DNA from: Branchiostoma floridae
Lineage: Eukaryota > Chordata > Leptocardii > Amphioxiformes > Branchiostomatidae
Length of the DNA stretch: 64,000 nucleotides
NCBI RefSeq assembly: GCF_000003815.2
Contig: NC_049990.1
Coordinates: 1,420,661-1,484,660 of the forward strand
Reading direction: 5' to 3'
Numbering within the stretch: the stretch's first letter is position 1; each line of letters starts with the position of its first letter. Positions 58,701 to 64,000 of this stretch are shown piece by piece. The notes under the pieces are model-generated. The model had not been told where the DNA came from. It ran no database searches and saw only the letters and a list, made by a program, of their open reading frames with translations. The position numbers and the translations under genes were made by a program.

Positions 58701-61700
58701 TCGGGACCAGGCGACTGGATGGGTGACGCCTGTGCTGTGTCAGGTGACCGGTTGTGCGTAGGGGCGCTGAGGCGCTGAGGGTCGACGCCGCGCCACAGGA
58801 GTGCCAAAGCCTCAAACGATGGCGTCAGGGGAGAATTGGGAACTTTCCCAGCTAGGATTGATGCAGAAATGCAACTTGTAAAATATAATTAATCTGCCCG
58901 AAGATGCCCTTCTTCGTGAGGCATACAATACTGTTTCATTCGGAGAACATGATTGGATTGTCCACGTAAAAAATATCCTCAACTACCAAGGCTTTGGACA
59001 CATATGGCTGAAACCGAGGTCATACCACATAGACACAATCACCACTCAGTTAAGACAACGTTTACAAGATATATACGTGCAAAATTGGCATTCCTCTATT
59101 CGAAATAATTCCAAACTCTCCTCTCTTTCTACATTGAACAAGCATTACAAGCAAGAAAATTACATTTCAACCATAAAGAGCCTTGGCGTTCGTAGGGCAA
59201 TCACACAACTCAGAATTGGCTGTCACAAATTAAGTATAGAAACCGGAAGATTCCAAAAAAATCCCTATCGACCAAAGGGTTTGTCCATTCTGTCCAGAGC
59301 TAATAGAAGACGAATATCACTTTATGGTTGTATGTCCCAAATATTCCGATATACACAAGTCTCTATACAGAAGGCTGTCATTTTGTACACGAGGATTTAT
59401 CCAAATGGACCTGAAGTGCAAATTCAAATACACAATGACATGTGACAATCGCTGCATGGCAGATATAGGAAAATATATCAAAGAAGGTTTAGACATTAGA
59501 AATTCTCCAAATGATTGTAAAAGCCTCCAATGATTATAATGACAATGACAATGATCTTTATTTGCATGACCTTGCCCATATGGGCTAAATGCAGTAGTTA
59601 CATAAAACTTTGCTGTAAAGAATCCTTACAGTGGCAGTGGGAGAGACAGAACAACTAAGGCTATGCTACACTATAAGTACATCTATCGTTTACAAAGTAG
59701 TCAAATATGTAATGCTATACTATTCTACAATTTACATGTCTCTTTTCTCTTCTTGAAACAAGTGTATATGAATTCACAGAGTTTTTGCAGTAAAATGTTG
59801 TCAGATGATTTCATTATGTATACAAAAAGCTCATCTTTTACTAACTGTTTAGCTCGTGTATCAAAATTCAGGGCATTAATAAAAGGATTATAAGAAACTT
59901 ATCCCATACTACAACTCCTGTATTAGTTAGATAAGCATTAAGTTAAAAAGTCATGATAGCACTGTAGTTATGTAGATGCCATACTTTGTACCTCGTACAA
60001 TTGTTGTGCAATAATGTTATACATATAATCGAATTCCATTTTCAGGTGGCCAATATTAAACCTACCAGCTTCTTAAGATCCAGAAACGGTATGAGCTATG
60101 TGTTCGTGGTGGGGACGGATGGAACATGTGGTTACGGGTTACACAACAGAATGGGGGCGGCAGATGGTACAACCTGCGCAGGCCTGCGGGGAAAACCATA
60201 AAGAGCCTCCACGCAACTAGATACGGACTCTGGTGGGCCATCACTACGGACGGGTCTGTCTGCAGGTCAGATGTCAGCAATCTAATCTCAATACAAACCC
60301 TTCCAATTAGAAAAGTTGTATTTCCTAATTCCTAATCAATTGTATGATATGTACTCCTACCAATTATGAAAATACATGTAATAGCCTAATTTGCCAAATG
60401 TAGTTTGGATGGAGAAGACCAAAAACTAGAATAAATTATGCTGATTACAACTTTATTCATGTAATCAATGAAACAAAATTATACAGTATATAAAAAAAAC
60501 ATTCCCAAAAGCGCTGTATCCGAACTATGTGTTGTTTGTCGTATCCACAGATACCATGGCGGCTGGCCATGCTTTTACCTGAATGACAGACCGGTCCTGG
60601 ACTGCTCGGACCCGTATTACGCGGGTGGCGGACGAAGATCTATGTTCTGCATTACCAACAATCATGATTCCTACCCAAGGTCTTCCTCATTCTTCTGGGT
60701 GAGTACTTTTTATAGAGTTTGTTGCGCTTTTCCCATCTACCAATCTTAGCTAGGTCAATCATTCAATCTCAAGCCCTAGCCAAATACTGTCAGTAGAGCT
60801 ACATAGCACTACACTGGTGCCAAAGCTTGATCGTACATGTAAGCAAATGTGGTATTATGCAAATAATGTGTGTCGGTAACCTTTCGAATATTTCGAAAAC
60901 ACCCGTTTTATGTTCTCATTTGCATAAATTATATAACTTGATCATCTCCTGCAGCAAACAACAGATGTACGCAACCTATGTTAGGGAATAAGGCTTTTAT
61001 CACCGTTTCTGATAATTTATACAAATTAAGACCTCAGTTGCATAATTAATGGTTTACGATGTTCACCTGTACATAACTTCCAAACGCTACAAGTAAGAAG
61101 TTTCCGTCATTTACCACAATGGCATTATAGCATTTTCTCATAAATTATGCAAATTATGTCTTTATTTTGCATAATATCTATCTATCAATATTCTTCTATT
61201 TCTCAGTTACAAATGTCACATGTTGCAATGGTCCTATAATTGAATTGAGCGTGTTTAGACGATTTCCTAATTAATTTCCTAAATTAGATTCCAATTTGCA
61301 TAGTTGATATGTAACTATATTCATCACTAAAGCTATCTACATACCAAAAAACATGACAATCCGTCAACCCCTTCTTGAGTTATTCCCTTTCAAAGTCTGA
61401 CACTAAACCTGCCCTGCCCAGTTCCTAAACAAGCCACTAGGGGGCCCAAACCTCTACCACTTACTCTAGACATCAAGAGCTGTCTACGAATCAAAATGCA
61501 TAGCCGCAGCATGTCCAAAACTCGAGTTATCAAACCCGGAAGTTCCACTGCAGTACCATAACAGGCCGCTAAGGGGCCCAACATCTAATCGTTTCAAGGT
61601 CTCATCAAGACCTACCCACATACCAAATATCTAGTCTCCACGCAGACCCTACGGTGCCTTAGAAATAGTATCAAAGCTGGCAATGCACCAGGTGCCCGTT

Positions 61701-64000
61701 TGACTTCCTTAGGCTAGGGTCACAATTGGCCCGGTGCCCGTCAGGGATGTAGCCCCGGCCGGGCTCTGAAGTCGGGCGGACACCAGCTGTTTACCGGCTG
61801 TCGTGTTCACAATCAAACGTTGCCTTTACGCTGCCCCGTGGGGGTCCCGGGGTGTTCCGGCGGGCACCCCGTCATTTTTCTTTAAAAAATTTCCACCTTC
61901 CTAGGTTCGTCTCCGGTAGACACCCGTCAGATGTTCTGACGGTGTCCTGTAGTCACCTCTGCGGGGTCCGACAGGGTAACGTTTGTCCCTCACAGCCCGG
62001 TGGGGCAGTTATAGGGTCCCTGCCGCATGCCCTGCGAACAACGGCAGGGAACCAGGCAGGCTCCTGGTGGGCACTCGTCATATTTAAGGGGTATAAAAAC
62101 AAGCATTGCCTGCATTCAATTAAGGTAGTACATCACTGAACTTGGAGTACTGGTGCGGTACGTCGGGGTGCGTTCACTGCGGCACGGTTGTTTTCGCCAA
62201 CTTTTCCTCGCACTCGCACTGACGTGCGGCACTGTTACGTTTCTAAACTAAATGAACATGTTATATATAATTTTTAATGTCGGCGGATGACTTGCCAAAC
62301 TGTTGAGGCCTATATTTTTATATTTGTAAAACGAAAAAAAGGCTTATGGGTCCGAATGACTGCAAGTTTGGCGTTCCGTCGGCCAATTGCAGAGGAAACG
62401 TCCTTCTTCAGCCAAACATCTTTTTTCAGCTTGTTTCTGTAGTCTGGGGTTGTAATATCGTAAAAAGCATAGTAGCTTTCTATGAAGGAGGCTATCTGTT
62501 CGTCCTGTTTCTCAGTGATGCAGCCTATTGTGTGGTCTGTTGTGTGGTGTGTTGTACTATCCCCCTCAGCTGTTGCCCTTGTCTGCAGAAGTTTGGCTGT
62601 TGCTGAATTCTTCCGCCTGCCTAGTGGGCTAAGGGCTGTTTCCCCTTGTCTTCTCCTTTCCCTTGGTATAGCGCTATGCACTTGACTCCACTGTAATACG
62701 CGTAAGAACTGCACTGCGATACGTGTAAGTTCACGGCTTTTGTCCTTTCACGTGATCTGTGACGTCACATATTTGACCCGGTGTTACGAATTACACACTT
62801 TTATTCTGTAAACCTGGTCTTTGACGTAACGAATTTATTCCGACAGACTGCCGGCAACCGGAGGGGTCCCTCTCGGCGTTGTCACGATTAGGTCGCGGGG
62901 TGGTTGTACGAGCGGGTCCCTGGTTCATTTTAAGTCAGACTTAAATTGAACCAGGGTCCCGGCCGGGCCTCAAAATGCCCCGGCAGCCGCGAGGTGTCCC
63001 ACAGGGCAACGCAGGGGTCACGCCCGAAAGTGCAAAAAAACAGCCCGTGAACTGCCCGGCAAGGCCCCTTTTTCCAATTGTGACCTAAGCCTTAGCCGGC
63101 TATCTCCCTTTGGCCGGCTATACTCCTTTGGCAGCTTTGATACTATCTCTAAGGCACCGTTGGGTCTGCTTGGAGACTACCGAATATCAATAAAATCCAT
63201 CCAGGCGTTCTCGATTTATGCTGGTCTTCTACAAACACACACACACACACATACAAACGCTACCCAAAATATAACCTTCTCGGCGAAGGTAATGAAGGTA
63301 TTGTATTGGTTTGTCTGCCTGTCTGTTTATGCTACCGGATATGTGCGGCCAGCATAACGTCTGACCCTTTGGAGGAATTGTAATTTGGTATGTAGGTAAG
63401 TGTTGGGAAGACGAAGGTCAATGTCAAGTTGGACCCCATAGTGCCTATAGTGTGTGACTGCAGCAGAACGTCCGTTTTTTAAATCTTTTGACCTGAACAT
63501 GCTAATTGTGGAAAAATGTCAGTGATGTCATTTTTATTAATTTACGACAACCCAGTCCTCGGTCTTTGTCTGACCTCACACGTGGTCACCGCGTGTCCGT
63601 CCTTGCCTATTCATACTTCCGCCCACCACACCGGGGCTCTCATTCTGTGTTTCGTCCGCGGGAAGCGAGGCGCACGGAGACTCGCTCCCCGGTTTTCGAC
63701 CCACCGCCAACCCCTTATCTCCTCCAATATCCCTATCTTAGATAAACTGTAGTATTTGCGGTTACGTAGATTGTATTCATGATTCGTTTGTTCTCATATG
63801 TTATGATGTTCAGTGCCCCTTCCACTGACCTTTATCATGGGCGTGCTTCTGTGGAAAAGTACGAGAATAAATCTTTTCCCTTTGTTTGCCAAACGCGTTT
63901 CGACTCCAGTTGCTTTTAGTTAATTGGCCTTGTTTGTTCTGTTTCAGCTTTACAAGCTTACTGTCTCCGGCTGGGGGAGGTCAGCAACTGCGAGTTGGGT
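49760..64000 (+). CDS. Secreted beta-propeller repeat protein, paralogue C, partial and frameshifted
   Basis: Exons are 49760-49866, 54239-54316, 55183-55256, 56903-57019, 57216-57400, 60046-60265, 60551-60698 and 63948 to beyond the window. Splice sites and phases equal those of A and B. The signal peptide begins MAAGLVRVVVLLCA. Repeats include NGKLYER, DHYLYSRW...HKHGKP, NGDLYEHLWEW...WRWHGRP and WWAITTDGSVCR. Exon 6 is 220 bases against 221 in both paralogues. One A is missing in the GGAAAC block near 60121-60124, and the uncorrected frame stops at 60199-60201, removing the last three blades. Everything else is intact, so this is either a young pseudogene allele or a base-call error. Introns carry a LINE, TIR elements and a SINE. 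Exon 8 is cut by the window end. Confidence 0.8.
50296..50440 (+). pseudogene. LINE ORF1 C-terminal end
   Basis: The frame reads AVRKRRAELLPELKAARSRG then EYAVLSYDKLVIRKKPNPN and a stop. The RRAELLPELKAAR...YDKLVI pattern matches the C-terminal domain of LINE ORF1 nucleic-acid chaperones. The upstream part is lost by 5' truncation. ORF2 begins about 50 bases downstream. Confidence 0.7.
50492..51886 (+). pseudogene. LINE ORF2, apurinic-type endonuclease domain, with nonsense codon
   Basis: Exonuclease-endonuclease-phosphatase fold motifs are visible: LLHLNIRSLPRN, IIGLTETWLQ, GCIYRPPNSD, LTGDFNLDLL and the terminal SDHLPI. One in-frame TAA at 50972-50974 breaks it right after the MGGGVSI segment; the frame is otherwise continuous from 50492 to 51886. 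A frameshift zone (51850-51975) separates it from the reverse transcriptase. Confidence 0.88.
51916..53658 (+). pseudogene. LINE ORF2, reverse transcriptase domain
   Basis: The 580-residue frame holds the RT blocks in order: NYRPISILPAFSKILEK, HQYGFRKKHST, IFLDLSKAFDTVDH (catalytic Asp), GVPQGSILGPLLFLIYVNDL and LFADDTNLF (FADD catalytic pair). A thumb/C-terminal region follows. The RT frame itself is open, but it is out of frame with the endonuclease part upstream. Belongs to the Jockey/CR1/L2 group; exact clade not determined. Confidence 0.9.
54600..54900 (+). mobile_element. Decayed LINE 3' remnant in gene C intron 2
   Basis: Same position and content as 31690-31995 in gene B (TGTATTATTCAAAGTCATTG; GGTGTAGTAGA; GAGGGT...GTCCATTT). 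It resembles the LINE C-terminal zinc-knuckle region of 58880-59560. Full of stops. Confidence 0.55.
55313..56185. mobile_element. TIR element, ~870 bp, in gene C intron 3
   Basis: The left end AAGGCCATGTTGATTTGATT then ATATGGATGACATCC is mirrored by GGATGTCATCCATATAATCA and AATCAACGTGGCCTAA. The ~36 bp TIRs continue with GCGAGCG and poly-A/poly-T tracts. No transposase. It is absent from the corresponding intron of gene B. Confidence 0.85.
56585..56878 (-). mobile_element. tRNA-derived SINE in gene C intron 3, 11 bp target duplication
   Basis: The minus-strand head has an A box CTGGTAGAGCG and a B box GAGTTCGATACC (56810-56865). The tail is the plus-strand T-run at 56585-56592. Perfect 11 bp repeats GTTACATTATT flank it (56574-56584, 56879-56889). 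Gene B has a single related target (GCTGCATTATT), confirming insertion after the B/C split. Same family as 21131-21436. Confidence 0.92.
57770..58860 (-). other. GC-rich insert with disrupted minus-strand frames in gene C intron 5
   Basis: Base composition changes sharply from AT-rich intron to GC-rich. Minus-strand frames read, with breaks, a Pro/Ala/Thr-rich stretch (PVPAPTPAPTDTTATTSS, ~58680-58625), an Arg-rich patch (NRRRRRQPRDMNN), then a Ser/Asp-rich part (58564-58271). It is probably a fragment of an element protein that I do not recognise. Stops interrupt it. Confidence 0.45.
58880..59560 (+). pseudogene. LINE ORF2 C-terminal fragment in gene C intron 5
   Basis: It reads AYNTVSFGEHDWIVHVKNIL, GFGHIWLKPRSYH and RIGCHKLSIETGRF, then after a frameshift a zinc-knuckle CPFCPELIEDEYHF...CPKYSDIH. 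This is the end of a lancelet-type LINE ORF2, like the minus-strand fragment at 35950-36730. TTTATTTGCATGACCTTGCC follows as probable 3' UTR. Confidence 0.75.
60840..61380. repeat. Repeat with multiple ATTTGCATAA/TTATGCAAAT motifs
   Basis: Octamer-like ATTTGCAT or its near variants, on either strand, occur near 60855, 60917, 61031, 61142, 61168 and 61291 in gene C intron 7. Spacing is irregular. Likely a dispersed repeat, but it also forms a cluster of POU-type core sites (inference). Confidence 0.5.
61385..61612. repeat. Two-copy repeat with GCCRCTAGGGGCCC cores
   Basis: GCCACTAGGGGGCCC at 61433-61447 and GCCGCTAAGGGGCCC at 61565-61579 lie in related ~130 bp contexts. The first resembles a CTCF core at all but about one position. 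Confidence 0.5.
61712..63091. mobile_element. Nested DNA transposon carrying a MADF-like gene
   Basis: Inverted ends GGCTAGGGTCACAATTGG and CCAATTGTGACCTAAGCC are bordered on both sides by CCTTAG, a probable target duplication. GC-rich flanks contain GCCCGG and CCGGGC stretches on both strands. It encodes the minus-strand protein at 62310-62714. It also contains the CACTGACGTGCGGCACTG block shared with 23957 and 45246. Confidence 0.65.
62310..62714 (-). CDS. MADF-like DNA-binding protein of a transposon
   Basis: In the 134-residue frame, about residues 68-118 (DEQIASFIESYYAFYDITTP, DYRNKLKKDVWLKKDVSSAIG) fit the start of a MADF (Myb/SANT-like) domain: a hydrophobic first helix, the YAFYD core, then DYRNK and a W-containing helix. 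The third helix is degraded and the frame ends in unrelated residues, so the domain looks incomplete. MADF proteins accompany PIF/Harbinger transposases, which suggests, but does not prove, the class of this element. No transposase is present. Confidence 0.5.
   Translation of the reverse strand: MQFLRVLQWSQVHSAIPRERRRQGETALSPLGRRKNSATAKLLQTRATAEGDSTTHHTTDHTIGCITEKQDEQIASFIESYYAFYDITTPDYRNKLKKDVWLKKDVSSAIGRRNAKLAVIRTHKPFFRFTNIKI
63180..63947. other. Rest of gene C intron 7
   Basis: The block around 63300-63490 matches intron 7 of gene B (for example TGTGCGGCCAGCATAACGTC against 37310-37330 and GACCTGAACATGCT against 37461). A (CA)n run lies at 63234-63250. No extra gene. Confidence 0.6.

Larger units (their letters stand above)
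61632..63179. mobile_element. TAGTCTCC-family TIR element, 1.55 kb, with a nested transposon
   Basis: The ends TAGTCTCCACGCAGACCCTA and GGTCTGCTTGGAGACTA, with inner GGTGCCTTAGAAATAGT and ACTATCTCTAAGGCACC, match the 159 bp fold-back at 16934. The interior is interrupted by a GC-rich nested element (61712-63091); removing it leaves ~170 bp, close to the small copy. Confidence 0.85.

Overview
The window looks like animal nuclear DNA, most probably a lancelet (amphioxus, Branchiostoma). Genes have many short exons with GT-AG introns, and there are CR1/L2-type LINEs, tRNA-derived SINEs with clean target duplications, and many short terminal-inverted-repeat (TIR) elements. The lancelet assignment is an inference from the gene families and repeats; no species marker is present. 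No prokaryotic operons, CRISPR arrays or rRNA were seen.

Region by region. 0-7.9 kb: no recognisable host gene. It holds a relic mariner nested in another transposon, a tandem array of about 0.36 kb units, and a ~920 bp TIR element with unusual internal palindromes. 8.0-14.4 kb: a complete seven-coding-exon bestrophin gene (calcium-activated anion channel), riddled with partial copies of its own exon ends and with two inserted elements. 14.6-18.5 kb: gene-poor, with a 15 bp minisatellite and a fold-back element. 19.0-24.5, 30.2-37.7 and 49.8-64.0 kb (third copy cut by the window end): three tandem, same-strand paralogues of a secreted protein. Each has a signal peptide and eight coding exons with identical intron phases, and is built of repeats of the form NGxLYER...WxWxxHGxP. 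I read it as a seven-bladed beta-propeller of lectin type, in which the N-terminal WHSHGKP strand completes the last blade.

The paralogues were made by segmental duplication that included the promoter, introns and downstream sequence. A promoter-like orphan lies at about 27.5-28.0 kb. Between genes B and C (37.7-49.1 kb) lies a gene-free block of a repeated 1.5-2.1 kb unit, TIR elements and a 162 bp tandem array. Gene C carries a 3.8 kb LINE in intron 1, several other insertions, and a one-base deletion in exon 6, so it may be decaying.

The bestrophin and the propeller genes have no visible functional link. What connects them is a locus prone to small tandem duplication and element insertion. 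Functional statements about the propeller family are inference from the repeat pattern.
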